Shown: positions 8,046-16,698, numbered from the stretch's first letter. The stretch: DNA of 64,000 bases from Bacillota bacterium (GCA_023390175.1 JAEWDK010000024.1:372001-436000), one strand, 5' to 3'. A program made the numbers and translations. Notes: a model not told the origin generated them from the sequence alone.

Positions 8046-10104
8046 CGTCTTTTCCTAATTTTTTTAAATTCATTATTATTTTTGAATCAAATAAATCGAC
8101 TTTTTGCGTCACCTGTTTCAATGTAACAGCGAAATTGCTGCCAAACCGTTCCTGCATGATTAAATCATGTTCCGCAAGAACGTCAAGCGCAGTTAAGAGC
8201 TTTTGTATTTCGGATGACGGGCGCGATAAACGCTCAAGCAGCACCTCCGGTGCTCCGCTAAACCCATTTTCCGCACGGAGAAGGCGGTAAAGCACCGCAA
8301 AATCATCACGGCCCGGTAAAAGGCTGCATAATTCCGCTTTTGAAAGAGGTTCCCCCCGCCGGGATTTTTCGTAAAGAGCCCATCCGGAAAGAATTTCATC
8401 AACGTTCAGACCGGCAAGCTTCAGATCTTTTATATAAATTGACAGGGTGTTTTTTCCGTTGTATTCTTTCGCGTCAAGCGTCACCGCAAGGTCCAGCAAA
8501 TCACCGGGGCGGTATGGAAATTCTTCCAAGGTGGTGCCGAACTTCATACAGCGAACCGTGTAATTGCCCTGTGACACGCTGACACGCAGATGCTTGCCCC
8601 CGCCGACCGGCGTAATGTCGGATACGGTCATCCCGTAAAGCCCGAACAGCGGGGACGGGTTCCCCATTCCGAACGGTTCCAGCCCTTCTATACAGCGCGG
8701 AATATCAACGCTCAGCTCGTTCGGCTTTAAAAGGCAGTCTATGCGCAGATTCTGAACAGGCATCGGGCCGCTGATAGACGCTGCATAGCGATTGATGGAA
8801 CGGCGGAATTCCTCAATGTTTTCCGTGGGCATTGTAAGCCCGGCGGCCATGGGATGCCCGCCGAATTTCGTTAAAAGCGTTCCGCAGGAGCAGATGGCAT
8901 CAAAAAGAGAAAAGCCCTCAATGCTTCTGCCGGAGCCCTTTGCTTCCCCGCCGGAGTACGAAATAATGATGCTCGGTTTGCCAAACTGGTCCGTAATGCG
9001 GGAGGAGACAATTCCGATGACGCCGTGATGCCAATTTTCACCCTCTATTACCAGAACACGGTCAAAAAGGCGCTCCGGCTGATTTTTAAGCTGTTCCACC
9101 GCTTTTTCATAAATTTCAGTTTCAATCTGCCGCCGGTAGTCGTTGTCGTCGCAAATTTCAGCGGACAGTTCACCCGCCTCATCCGGAAATTCAGAAAGGA
9201 GAAGCCGCACGGCACGGTCGGGCGAACCGATTCTTCCGGTCGCGTTAATGCGCGGCACCAGTGTAAAGGCTACATTTCCTGCTGTCAATCGACGGCCTTC
9301 CAACCCCGCCTGTTCAATTAAAGCCTTTAACCCAATTCGGTCAGTGCGGGAAATCAACCTTAAACCGGCCTTCACAAGGGAACGGTTCTCCCCGGTGAGC
9401 GGTACAATATCGCCAATTGTCCCGATTGCAACCAAATCAGCATAATTTTCAATCAGAGCGGTAAGATCGCAGTCTTCGCCTTCCAAGGCCATAATCAATT
9501 TAAAGGCAACACCAACGCCGGAATAATTCTTATACGGGCTTTTGCAGTCCTTGCGATACGGATCAACCACCGCACAGGCAGGGGGCAGAACCTCACGCGG
9601 GCGGTGATGGTCAGTAATGACAACATCCATGCCAAGGCTGTTCGCATAGCCCACTTCATCAACAGAAGAAATTCCGTTGTCCACAGTGACAATCAGATCT
9701 ACATCCTGTGCATGCAGCGTATCGATCGCATTCAGGTTGAGTCCGTATCCCTCCCCTTCCCGTTCCGGAATATAATACATTACGTTTGCACCGCAGGATT
9801 CCAAATATGAATAAAGCATTGCAGTCGCAGTTACGCCATCGGCGTCATAATCCCCGTAAACCGCTACGGTTTCAAAATTGTCGATTGCAGCCAAAATACG
9901 GTCAGCTGCCTTTCGCATATCCGCCATTAAAAACGGATCGGAAAAATGAAGACCCGCATCAAAAATTTCGTCGACCTGTTCCGGCTCTGTAATTCCGCGT
10001 GTTTGCAGCAGTACCGCAAGCAGCTTTGGAATATCCAACTGTTCGGCAAATTTCGCAGCAGCCTTGTAATCGCACGGAATCACGTTCCATTTTTTAATAC
10101 TCAA
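8011..10104 (-). CDS. recJ: Single-stranded-DNA-specific exonuclease RecJ
   Basis: A 697-residue DHH-family 5'-to-3' single-strand exonuclease for recombination and repair. The manganese-binding motifs are YGDYDADG at 83-90 and ITDHHRP with DHH at 165-167; the DHHA1 motif follows as GGHPMAAG near 415. The C-terminal part contains the OB-fold nucleic-acid-binding segment. Start is TTG at 10104 with AGGTG six bases upstream, because no in-frame ATG fits. A clear sigma-A promoter lies just upstream, so recJ heads the recJ-relA-MBL-hemZ-kinase transcript, with only about 20 bases of leader. Confidence 0.95.
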   Translation of the reverse strand: MSIKKWNVIPCDYKAAAKFAEQLDIPKLLAVLLQTRGITEPEQVDEIFDAGLHFSDPFLMADMRKAADRILAAIDNFETVAVYGDYDADGVTATAMLYSYLESCGANVMYYIPEREGEGYGLNLNAIDTLHAQDVDLIVTVDNGISSVDEVGYANSLGMDVVITDHHRPREVLPPACAVVDPYRKDCKSPYKNYSGVGVAFKLIMALEGEDCDLTALIENYADLVAIGTIGDIVPLTGENRSLVKAGLRLISRTDRIGLKALIEQAGLEGRRLTAGNVAFTLVPRINATGRIGSPDRAVRLLLSEFPDEAGELSAEICDDNDYRRQIETEIYEKAVEQLKNQPERLFDRVLVIEGENWHHGVIGIVSSRITDQFGKPSIIISYSGGEAKGSGRSIEGFSLFDAICSCGTLLTKFGGHPMAAGLTMPTENIEEFRRSINRYAASISGPMPVQNLRIDCLLKPNELSVDIPRCIEGLEPFGMGNPSPLFGLYGMTVSDITPVGGGKHLRVSVSQGNYTVRCMKFGTTLEEFPYRPGDLLDLAVTLDAKEYNGKNTLSIYIKDLKLAGLNVDEILSGWALYEKSRRGEPLSKAELCSLLPGRDDFAVLYRLLRAENGFSGAPEVLLERLSRPSSEIQKLLTALDVLAEHDLIMQERFGSNFAVTLKQVTQKVDLFDSKIIMNLKKLGKDGELCGVASENL

Positions 10105-10130
10105 GCTTTACACCTACCCCATAATAGTTT

Positions 10131-10159
10131 ATTCTACCATTTTGACTTTGTTTATTCAA
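10131..10159 (-). promoter_or_regulatory. Sigma-A promoter for recJ-relA
   Basis: On the minus strand TTGAAT (10154-10159) and TAGAAT (10131-10136) are separated by 17 bases. The predicted start of transcription is about 20 bases before the recJ TTG codon. Confidence 0.8.
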
Positions 10160-10190
10160 TATTTTTATTTCTGTAAAGAGTGATCCGTGC

Positions 10191-10220
10191 AAAAAACGGC
10201 GCACTCAAAAGAGTGCGCCG
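10191..10220 (-). terminator. Terminator of the cdaA-cdaR unit
   Basis: A perfect 10-base-pair hairpin (CGGCGCACTC, loop of four, GAGTGCGCCG) is followed on the minus strand by six T residues, 16 bases after the cdaR stop codon. Confidence 0.9.
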
Positions 10221-10235
10221 CCTACAGAGCTATTT

Positions 10236-11510
10236 TTACTTTTGATTTACACTGATATTTGCCATATAACTTCCGTAAACCCACGAGCTTGCGGTGTTGC
10301 TGACACTGATCGTCGCCGGCATTTCCGTGTGGCCGGTGAAATTCTCTTTGCCGGCCATGTCAATTTGGGCAACCAGATTATTTTCGGTTAACTTTGAAAG
10401 CTCGCTTTCCGGCCCAACTACAGTAACCGAAAGGTTTTTGGTGTAAATACTTGCCTGTTTATCGGCCGCCAGATTTTTAACAATGAAGTTGTTCACCACC
10501 AAAGTCCGCGTGGTAAGTCCGCTCAAATTCAAGGTAACCTTGGCAACCGGAATGCTGCTGAGGTTTTTACAGCTGGCCGGCAAAGTGACACTTACATCGA
10601 ACGTGTTTTTCGTTGGGCTGATATTGGCAAAATCAAGCGGGATAAGACTGATATCGTTCATGCCGGAAAGGATATCCTGCGGCCCGGCAACTTCGATACT
10701 CTGAGGGTCAAGGGTAACCTGATTCGGTGAGAGCAGCAGTCCTTCCGGCTTATTCGTAAAACTGACCTGTAAAGGCACAATTTTTCTTGCAAGCACAGGG
10801 ATGGTAACATCAACCTTTGTTTCGCTCATTTTCAGCTTACTGCTTGTAATTTTGTTCCCGTTCGCGTCAAACATAATTAAATCAGAAGTAAAATTTTTGC
10901 TTTCCTTAAGCGTTTCACTGATTTCGTACTGAATGGCGACCTTATTAACCTGTGAAACTTCTTTTTCCGGCCCGGAAATCGTGACTGTGTCATTGCTTAA
11001 AGTAGGAGCGCTAACAAAATAATTGGGGTCGGATTTATAATCGGACTTATATTTAATTTCGCTGGTGTCAACGGTAAAGGTCTTTTCCTTGTAGCGGTCC
11101 ACATTAATAATTGCCTGGCTCGGCGAAATGGATGCCCAGTCAAAATCAGTGAGCGTCCCCTTTTTATGCACGGACAAATTAAATGTATAGCTGCCCGGGG
11201 CTGTGATAGACGATGCAGACTGCGCGACAACTTCCATATCGGAAGCCTGTATCTGATTTACAATCAAGCTGTTTCCTTTAATGTAAACTGTCGCCGTTGT
11301 ATTTACCGGACTGAAAACTTTCAGTCCGTCCGCCTGTGCGGCATCCGAAAGAGTAATTACAACGGGTACATCGGCGACCGCACGCGGGAATTCCTCCGAA
11401 TTAGTGGACGCCATGACGATCCACAAAACGATGGAAGCAAAAACAGAAAACACCATTACAAACTTATTATTATAAAACAAACTGCCGATTCCGAATTTAT
11501 TACGTTTCAT
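10236..11510 (-). CDS. cdaR: YbbR-domain protein CdaR, regulator of diadenylate cyclase
   Basis: A 424-residue membrane-anchored extracytoplasmic protein. One transmembrane helix (residues about 18-38, KFVMVFSVFASIVLWIVM) is followed by four YbbR repeats, recognisable by repeated segments such as ITLSDAAQADGLKV, VTISGPEKEVSQV and IEVAGPQDIL. In Bacillus CdaR binds and modulates the c-di-AMP synthase CdaA. The start is ATG at 11510, which shares bases with the cdaA stop (TAATG) and has GGAGGG ten bases upstream; the earlier ATG at 11528 has no ribosome binding site. The usual third gene, glmM, does not follow here; the unit ends at a terminator. Confidence 0.9.
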   Translation of the reverse strand: MKRNKFGIGSLFYNNKFVMVFSVFASIVLWIVMASTNSEEFPRAVADVPVVITLSDAAQADGLKVFSPVNTTATVYIKGNSLIVNQIQASDMEVVAQSASSITAPGSYTFNLSVHKKGTLTDFDWASISPSQAIINVDRYKEKTFTVDTSEIKYKSDYKSDPNYFVSAPTLSNDTVTISGPEKEVSQVNKVAIQYEISETLKESKNFTSDLIMFDANGNKITSSKLKMSETKVDVTIPVLARKIVPLQVSFTNKPEGLLLSPNQVTLDPQSIEVAGPQDILSGMNDISLIPLDFANISPTKNTFDVSVTLPASCKNLSSIPVAKVTLNLSGLTTRTLVVNNFIVKNLAADKQASIYTKNLSVTVVGPESELSKLTENNLVAQIDMAGKENFTGHTEMPATISVSNTASSWVYGSYMANISVNQK

Positions 11511-12391
11511 TACTTTTTTACCCTCCAAATGGAAGGAATTCTGCTCTGCCGCTTTTCTCCCTGTTCCTGTTCACTGGGAAGAATCAAGCCCTCGAGCTCA
11601 CTTTTTAACGTCTCCCTGGTATAATTACGGGTCAGAACACCATTTACCGTAACAGAAATTTGCCCGGTTTCTTCCGAAACCACAACAATAACCGCATCGG
11701 AATTTTCGCTCATTCCGATTGCAGCACGGTGGCGTGTCCCAAGCTCAATGCTGACCTTGTCGCTTTTCGTAAGGGGCAGAATGCACCCGGCGGCATGCAC
11801 CATACCATCACGTATGATCATCGCTCCGTCATGAAGCGGAGCCTTATTGAAGAAAATATTGCAAATAATGGGTGCGGAGGGAATTGCCTGCACAACCGTG
11901 CCGGTGTCAATAATATCGCCCAGCTTTGTCTTTCTTTCAAAAACAATCAAAGCGCCTGTTTTCTGTTTTTGCAAAACCGCAGCGGCATCCACCACAGCGT
12001 TTACCCCCCTGCGGTTTTGCTGAATTAATACTTCGCTGTCCGTTGATGAAATGCCGAACGTCCAGTGCTTTTTCCCAATTCCGCTGCGGCCAATCTGCTC
12101 AAGCGCCCGGCGAATCTCCGGCTGAAAAACAATCAGCAGAGCCATTACACTGAATTGGAAAAAATACGTCAAAAGCGTTTTCATCATGTAGAGCTTTAGC
12201 AGGTTGGACGCACCCCAAACCAGCAAAAGGATCATAATGCCCTTTACCAATTGCTCTGCCCTTGTTTCACGCATCAGCTTAATGGTGCTGTAAATAATAA
12301 AAGAGACCAGAATTACATCCAACGCATCGGAAACCCGAAACATTTTCACAAGGCTGATAAACGAATTCCATGCGGTTATGATATAATTCAT
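11510..12391 (-). CDS. cdaA: Membrane diadenylate cyclase CdaA
   Basis: A 293-residue c-di-AMP synthase that condenses two ATP molecules. It has three N-terminal transmembrane helices (about residues 23-90) and a DAC domain with both catalytic motifs, DGA at 188-190 and RHR at 220-222. c-di-AMP controls potassium and osmolyte uptake and wall homeostasis. The open frame extends upstream to 12544, but the start must be ATG at 12391: it has AGGAAGGAAG upstream, matches family length, and lies downstream of a sigma-A promoter. Translationally coupled to cdaR. Confidence 0.95.
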   Translation of the reverse strand: MNYIITAWNSFISLVKMFRVSDALDVILVSFIIYSTIKLMRETRAEQLVKGIMILLLVWGASNLLKLYMMKTLLTYFFQFSVMALLIVFQPEIRRALEQIGRSGIGKKHWTFGISSTDSEVLIQQNRRGVNAVVDAAAVLQKQKTGALIVFERKTKLGDIIDTGTVVQAIPSAPIICNIFFNKAPLHDGAMIIRDGMVHAAGCILPLTKSDKVSIELGTRHRAAIGMSENSDAVIVVVSEETGQISVTVNGVLTRNYTRETLKSELEGLILPSEQEQGEKRQSRIPSIWRVKK

Positions 12392-12429
12392 AGCTTTCTT
12401 CCTTCCTATTAAGATAAAATATCTATTTA

Positions 12430-12457
12430 ATTTTAGCATATATAATCCGATATGCAA
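12430..12457 (-). promoter_or_regulatory. Sigma-A promoter for cdaA-cdaR
   Basis: On the minus strand TTGCAT (12452-12457) and TAAAAT (12430-12435) are separated by 16 bases, between the end of the cysteine desulfurase gene and cdaA. Confidence 0.7.
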
Positions 12458-12474
12458 TCCTTTTATCTCTATTT

Positions 12475-13611
12475 TTACATAATCTTCATTAAAGACAAAG
12501 TGAACGACCGTATTTCGTTCATGTTGCTGAACTCCGACGGGCATACCCGCACCGCGCCTTGCCTTATTGTTCCCATGGCTGCATGTGCCGCCGGCGCACA
12601 GTGGAGCCCCGCACGCACTGCTATTCCGTAGGAATTCAGCTTTTGAGCCACAACCTCACTCGGCATGTCTGCCACATTAAATGACAAAACCGGAACAAAA
12701 TTCGGCTCCGACGGCTCCTGTGTGTAAAGACGAACATTCTTTATTTCGGACAATCCCCGATATAAATATCGGACTAAATCCATTTCATGTTTATAGATAT
12801 TTTCAGCTTTGCGTTTTTTGACGAACTCAATTCCCGCGCGAAGCCCTGCAATGCCGGGCATATTCTGCGTTCCGCTTTCCATACGGTCAGGCATTGTCTC
12901 CGGCTGCGCCAATGAAATGGAATTTGTTCCGGTACCGCCCTCAATTATAGTGGACAGGCCGGCGCCATTGGGCGTAATCAGCATGCCGATACCCATGGGC
13001 CCGTAAAGCCCTTTGTGACCCGCAATGCAAAGGTAATCAAATCCGTTTTCCTCCATATTGATCGGAAGAACCCCGGCTGTCTGCGCACAGTCAACTGCAA
13101 TGGGAATGCCATATTCATGCCCCAGCGCGGCAATCCGTTCAATAGGAAGGCGAATTCCCCACACATTGGAACCATGCGTACAGACAATCAGCTTTGTATT
13201 TTCGTTCAGCGCATTGCGGAACGAATTTACTGTAGCGTCGTTATCCCCCGGAAAAACCTGCGCAACGGTATAGATAACCCCATTTTCTGCAAGCGATTGC
13301 AGCGGCCGCATAACCGCATTGTGTTCAAGACAAGAGGTGACAACATGATCCCCGGGCTTTAGCAGGCCCTTCAAAGCATAATTCATCGCATGGGTACAGT
13401 TGAGCGTAAACGCAACGCATTCCGGACCGGGAGCGTGAAAAAAATCGGCCGCTGCCGTGCGGCAACGGTAAACTTCTTCCGCCGCCGCCATTGACATATT
13501 ATGGCCGGCGCGCCCGGGGTTGGCTGCATAGTTCTTCAATGCATTGTTTACCGCATTTTCAACAGAAACAGGTTTTGGATAAGTGGTGGCGGCATTGTCA
13601 AGATAAATCAT
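12475..13611 (-). CDS. Class V aminotransferase / cysteine desulfurase family protein
   Basis: A 378-residue PLP enzyme of the NifS/SufS/Csd type. It opens with MIYLDNAATTYPKP, has the PLP-binding lysine at K200 in IAGHKGLYGP, and a candidate catalytic cysteine at C338 in RAGLHCAPAAH. Such enzymes strip sulfur from cysteine (or selenium from selenocysteine) and hand it on as a persulfide. Its start overlaps the stop of the DUF3343 gene by four bases, so the two are tightly coupled; the DUF3343 protein is a plausible sulfur or selenium acceptor. It lies at the end of the ispD-ispF-DUF3343 run and not with iron-sulfur scaffold genes, so a role outside general cluster assembly is likely. Confidence 0.85.
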   Translation of the reverse strand: MIYLDNAATTYPKPVSVENAVNNALKNYAANPGRAGHNMSMAAAEEVYRCRTAAADFFHAPGPECVAFTLNCTHAMNYALKGLLKPGDHVVTSCLEHNAVMRPLQSLAENGVIYTVAQVFPGDNDATVNSFRNALNENTKLIVCTHGSNVWGIRLPIERIAALGHEYGIPIAVDCAQTAGVLPINMEENGFDYLCIAGHKGLYGPMGIGMLITPNGAGLSTIIEGGTGTNSISLAQPETMPDRMESGTQNMPGIAGLRAGIEFVKKRKAENIYKHEMDLVRYLYRGLSEIKNVRLYTQEPSEPNFVPVLSFNVADMPSEVVAQKLNSYGIAVRAGLHCAPAAHAAMGTIRQGAVRVCPSEFSNMNEIRSFTLSLMKIM

Positions 13612-13838
13612 GAAATACCATCTCTTTCCACGCGTCCAAGAATCTTGATCCCATATTCTGTCAATATTCTTTCCGCTTCATCGATATTCTGCGGAACGTA
13701 TATACTGTAACCGCATCCAGCATTTCCGCTGTTACGTGGTGTTCTTTCAACATATGATTTAATTCCGTTTTTAAATAGAATATCACGGCTTTTCATAGCA
13801 TACGTGATTGAGCTCAGCATAATCATAGGCTTGCCCAC
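13608..13838 (-). CDS. DUF3343 small putative sulfur/selenium carrier
   Basis: A 76-residue protein. It shows the family pattern: a short strand and helix (MIMLSSITYAMKSRDILF) followed by a glycine-cysteine segment, NAGCGYSIYV, containing the only cysteine. DUF3343 proteins often sit beside class V aminotransferases in Clostridia and are proposed sulfur or selenium carriers; this is inference from context. The start chosen is GTG at 13838, eight bases after AGAGAGG; the upstream GTG at 13847 overlaps that site. A small hairpin (arms CTCTGT and ACAGAG, 13850-13868) covers part of the ribosome binding site and might modulate translation. The gene overlaps the desulfurase gene by four bases. Confidence 0.75.
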   Translation of the reverse strand: MGKPMIMLSSITYAMKSRDILFKNGIKSYVERTPRNSGNAGCGYSIYVPQNIDEAERILTEYGIKILGRVERDGIS

Positions 13839-13901
13839 AACAATCACCTCTCTGTTTTTATTACAGAGTATGCCGGAAACATGCCTTTTGATTATTCATT
13901 T

Positions 13902-14369
13902 CTACTCAATAATACAAACCGCGTGGGCTGCGATTCCGGCGCCCGAACCCGTAAAACCGAGGCTTTCCTCGGTCGTTGCTTTGACGCTGATTTGTTCCAC
14001 GTTTATTTTGCAGGCTGCCGCAAGATTTTGCCGCATCCCTTCAATATATGGCTTTAACTTCGGTAATTGTGCTACCACAGTCGAATCAATATTCCCGACT
14101 CGGTACCCGTGTTCCCTAAGCAATTCGCATACTTTTGAAAGCAGCATCAGGCTGTCCGCATCCTGATAAGCCGGATCAGTGTCCGGAAAATGCCCGCCGA
14201 TATCCCCCAGAGCGGCAGCACCCAGCAGCGCGTCCGCAATGGCATGGGCAAGCACATCCGCGTCGGAATGGCCGAGCAGACCTTTTTCATACGGAATTAC
14301 AACACCTCCCAAAACCAGCCTGCGATTTTGCACTAACCGGTGAACATCGTAGCCGTGCCCGATTCTCAT
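13902..14369 (-). CDS. ispF: 2-C-methyl-D-erythritol 2,4-cyclodiphosphate synthase IspF
   Basis: A 155-residue enzyme of the MEP isoprenoid pathway that closes CDP-ME 2-phosphate into the cyclic diphosphate with release of CMP. It has the N-terminal metal site GHGYDVHRLV (D8, H10), LLGHSDADVLAHAIADALLG, the ALGDIGGHFPDTD loop, and the C-terminal SVKATTEESLGFTGSGAGIAAHAV. The length is typical. The start overlaps the ispD stop by four bases (ATGA), giving an ispD-ispF coupled pair. Confidence 0.97.
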   Translation of the reverse strand: MRIGHGYDVHRLVQNRRLVLGGVVIPYEKGLLGHSDADVLAHAIADALLGAAALGDIGGHFPDTDPAYQDADSLMLLSKVCELLREHGYRVGNIDSTVVAQLPKLKPYIEGMRQNLAAACKINVEQISVKATTEESLGFTGSGAGIAAHAVCIIE

Positions 14370-15073
14370 TGTGCGCCCTCCCTGTTTTTAATTATTGTTT
14401 CCGCAAGGATAATATCGTCCCCTGTGGTTAACTTTAGATTCGTATATTTCCCCTGGCACAAATGCACCCTTGCCCCGGATTTTTCGGCAAGCTGACAGTC
14501 ATCGGTATAATCCGCACCGTCCTTTTCAGCCTGTGCCATCGCAGCCAAATAAATTCCGCGTTCGAACACCTGCGGGGTTTGAACCGCCCAAAGCGCGGAG
14601 CGCTGCGGTGTGGAGCTAACAAAGCCTTCTTCATCAACCAGCTTGATGGTGTCTTTCACCGGAACCGCAAGCGCCGAAGCACCGAACCGGATCCCGTCCT
14701 CGACTGCACCATCGATTTCTTCCGGCGTAATCAGTGCCCTGGCGCCGTCATGAATGGCAAAATACGCGGTTTCGCCCGGTGCGGCAAGAATACCGGCCGC
14801 CACAGACTGCTGCCGGGTACTGCCGCCCGAAACAACCGCCATCACTTTTTTAATGTTGTATTTCTGTATATATTCTTGTAATTCTGAAATATCTTCGCCG
14901 CGGCAGACAACCACAACGGAATCAATCCGGCTGGCTGCGTCAAATGCGGAAAGTGTGCGTACAATTGCCGGGATACCGCAGAGAAGGAGAAATTGTTTTG
15001 AAAAGCCGAGCGCCATACGGGTCGAATTACCGGCGGCAACAATAATCCCGCAGCAATTTGATTTTGTTTTCAT
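14366..15073 (-). CDS. ispD: 2-C-methyl-D-erythritol 4-phosphate cytidylyltransferase IspD
   Basis: A 235-residue cytidylyltransferase that couples MEP with CTP. The CTP-binding N-terminal motif reads VAAGNSTRMALGFSKQF, a gapped form of AAGxGxRMG, followed by HDGARALITPEEID and AVPVKDTIKLV. It heads a minus-strand unit ispD-ispF-DUF3343-cysteine desulfurase. GGAGG lies 9-10 bases before the ATG, and a strong sigma-A promoter lies 40 bases upstream. Confidence 0.96.
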   Translation of the reverse strand: MKTKSNCCGIIVAAGNSTRMALGFSKQFLLLCGIPAIVRTLSAFDAASRIDSVVVVCRGEDISELQEYIQKYNIKKVMAVVSGGSTRQQSVAAGILAAPGETAYFAIHDGARALITPEEIDGAVEDGIRFGASALAVPVKDTIKLVDEEGFVSSTPQRSALWAVQTPQVFERGIYLAAMAQAEKDGADYTDDCQLAEKSGARVHLCQGKYTNLKLTTGDDIILAETIIKNREGAQ

Positions 15074-15112
15074 ATTCTGCTATCCTCCAACCAAATTAGA
15101 ACAACGTATCAT

Positions 15113-15141
15113 ATTATAGTATTTTTCAGTTCGGGGCGCAA
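15113..15141 (-). promoter_or_regulatory. Sigma-A promoter for ispD-ispF-DUF3343-desulfurase
   Basis: On the minus strand TTGCGC (15136-15141) and a perfect TATAAT (15113-15118) are separated by 17 bases. Confidence 0.8.
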
Positions 15142-15210
15142 TTCAATTCAGCCACTTTACTCAAAATTTAGATTATGTTAATATTTTCGTTTTCCGGAAA
15201 AATATTACGC

Positions 15211-15239
15211 TTGAAATTATTGGAAAATTATTATATATT
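15211..15239 (+). promoter_or_regulatory. Sigma-A promoter for the acyl-CoA thioesterase gene
   Basis: TTGAAA (15211-15216) and TATATT (15234-15239) are separated by 17 bases, just upstream of the thioesterase start and divergent from the ispD promoter. Confidence 0.8.
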
Positions 15240-15253
15240 GATACTAAAAGGAT

Positions 15254-15745
15254 ATGGTAAATACGATGAATGAACTGACATCAAAGCATGTTGCGGATTC
15301 CGAAACCGAGCAGGTCCAAATGATTTTTGACAACCATCTGAACGGCCAGGGCCGCGTATTCGGTGGGCAGCTGGCTGCCTGGATTGACCTTGTAGCCGGA
15401 GTCGTTGCGCGCAGGCACTGCAATCATAATGTAACTACAGCGGAAATTGATTCACTGCAATTTAAACAGCCTGTTTTTGCAAACAGCGCCATTGTAATGC
15501 ACGGCAAAATTACATATGTCGGAAAAACGTCAATGGAAGTACGTGTGGACAGCTTTGTCGAGGATTTGTCCGGTGAAAGAAGACTTGTCAACACCGCGTA
15601 TCTGGTTGAGGTAGCGCTTGATGAAAATCAAAAGCCAGTTCCGGTTCCAAGACTGATTTGTGAATCATTTCAGGAAAAAGCCGAGTGGGATGCAGGGGAA
15701 AAACGCCGCCAGTTACGGCAGAAACGCCGTTTGGAAGCGTATTAA
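15254..15745 (+). CDS. Hotdog-fold acyl-CoA thioesterase (YkhA-like)
   Basis: A 163-residue single-hotdog acyl-CoA hydrolase. The segment RVFGGQLAAWIDLVAGVVARRH is the core helix with its conserved glycines, followed by DSLQFKQPVFANSAIVMHGKITYVGKTSMEVRV, typical of the BFIT/YkhA group. It should cleave acyl-CoA to fatty acid and CoA. The start is uncertain: ATG at 15254 lies only a base or two after AAAGGA, while ATG at 15266 lies about 12 bases from it. It is a single-gene unit with its own promoter and terminator, convergent with spo0A. Confidence 0.88.
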   Translation: MVNTMNELTSKHVADSETEQVQMIFDNHLNGQGRVFGGQLAAWIDLVAGVVARRHCNHNVTTAEIDSLQFKQPVFANSAIVMHGKITYVGKTSMEVRVDSFVEDLSGERRLVNTAYLVEVALDENQKPVPVPRLICESFQEKAEWDAGEKRRQLRQKRRLEAY

Positions 15746-15754
15746 ATAGAAACA

Positions 15755-15788
15755 CAGCCTGCACCATTGTGATGCAGGCTGCTTTTTT
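15755..15788 (+). terminator. Terminator between thioesterase and spo0A
   Basis: A hairpin with arms CAGCCTGCA and TGCAGGCTG is followed by TTTTTT on the plus strand. It lies between convergent genes and may also end spo0A transcripts, although the T run on that side is weaker. Confidence 0.85.
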
Positions 15789-15796
15789 AAAGTTTT

Positions 15797-16582
15797 TTAG
15801 CTGGCTGTCTTCATGTGAAGGCGCAGCCGGTCACTAATCATCGCGATAAATTCGCTGTTGGTCGGCTTACCGCGGGTATTGTGAATGGTATAACCAAAAT
15901 AGGAATTGAGAATATCAACATCACCGCGATCCCACGCTACTTCAATTGCATGGCGAATTGCGCGTTCCACACGGGAAGCAGTGGTCTCATAGCGTTTGGC
16001 AACACTGGGATAAAGTCTTTTGGTAACTGCATTGATAATATCCGGAGTTTCGATTGCCATAATAATAGAATCCCGTAAATAATGATATCCTTTGATATGC
16101 GCCGGAACACCGATTTGATGAAGAATTTCTGTTACCTGAATTTCAAGCGACGGCTCAGCTGCCGCCGGGCTTTGTGATTTTGTCTGATTTTTCGGCATTA
16201 AACCGGAGATAGAACACAGTTGTAAAATGCGGTCGGACAAATCGGCAGCGTTAAACGGACTGATTGCAAAATAAGAAGCACCCGACATCATTACCTCCCG
16301 CTCCAAAGTCGGACTTGTAAAATTTGAAATAATGACAAAGAGCGGCTTGATTCCGGATAATTTGGCCTGTGTCGCTTTCATTACGCCGATTCCATCCAAA
16401 CGCGGCATAAATAGATCTGCGATCACAACATCGGGACGAGTTGACTCGATTTTTTCGAGCAGTTTCATACCGTCTTTTTGTGTGTAGATTGTCTCCATGC
16501 CGGATTCTTCAAAATTGCGACCGTAATCACGATTAAAATCGACACTATCATTCGCAATCAGTAGTTTTATACGCTTTTCCAT
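15797..16582 (-). CDS. spo0A: Sporulation master regulator Spo0A, with atypical receiver residues
   Basis: A 261-residue response regulator that switches the cell into sporulation. The receiver domain (1-120) has the phospho-acceptor D56 in DVVIADLFMPRLDG. The DNA-binding domain follows, with the conserved RVERAIRHAIEVAWDRG recognition region and a NSEFIAMISDRLRL end. Two usual receiver residues are changed: the acidic pair reads N11-D12 in IANDS, and the invariant lysine at position 108 is serine (FAISPFN where Bacillus has a KPF segment). The start is ATG at 16582, which has GGGGGG upstream; an ATG five codons earlier does not. It lies downstream of spoIVB, the order seen in Bacillus, and has its own promoter. 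Confidence 0.95.
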   Translation of the reverse strand: MEKRIKLLIANDSVDFNRDYGRNFEESGMETIYTQKDGMKLLEKIESTRPDVVIADLFMPRLDGIGVMKATQAKLSGIKPLFVIISNFTSPTLEREVMMSGASYFAISPFNAADLSDRILQLCSISGLMPKNQTKSQSPAAAEPSLEIQVTEILHQIGVPAHIKGYHYLRDSIIMAIETPDIINAVTKRLYPSVAKRYETTASRVERAIRHAIEVAWDRGDVDILNSYFGYTIHNTRGKPTNSEFIAMISDRLRLHMKTAS

Positions 16583-16615
16583 ATTTAGTCCCCCCAATAG
16601 ATTTAATATAACGTT

Positions 16616-16644
16616 ATATTACCATATATTGGTAAAAATGGCAA
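16616..16644 (-). promoter_or_regulatory. Sigma-A promoter for spo0A
   Basis: On the minus strand TTGCCA (16639-16644) and TAATAT (16616-16621) are separated by 17 bases. No obvious Spo0A box or sigma-H promoter was seen beside it. Confidence 0.75.
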
Positions 16645-16698
16645 TAGATTGTAAAGATATTTTTTGAGAAAAAGGGGAAAAATATCTGCGTATTCAAG

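Noticed and set aside
12392..12544. An N-terminal extension of CdaA by 51 codons
   Set aside because: It overlaps the 3' end of the desulfurase gene and lies over the promoter; the start at 12391 has a good ribosome binding site.
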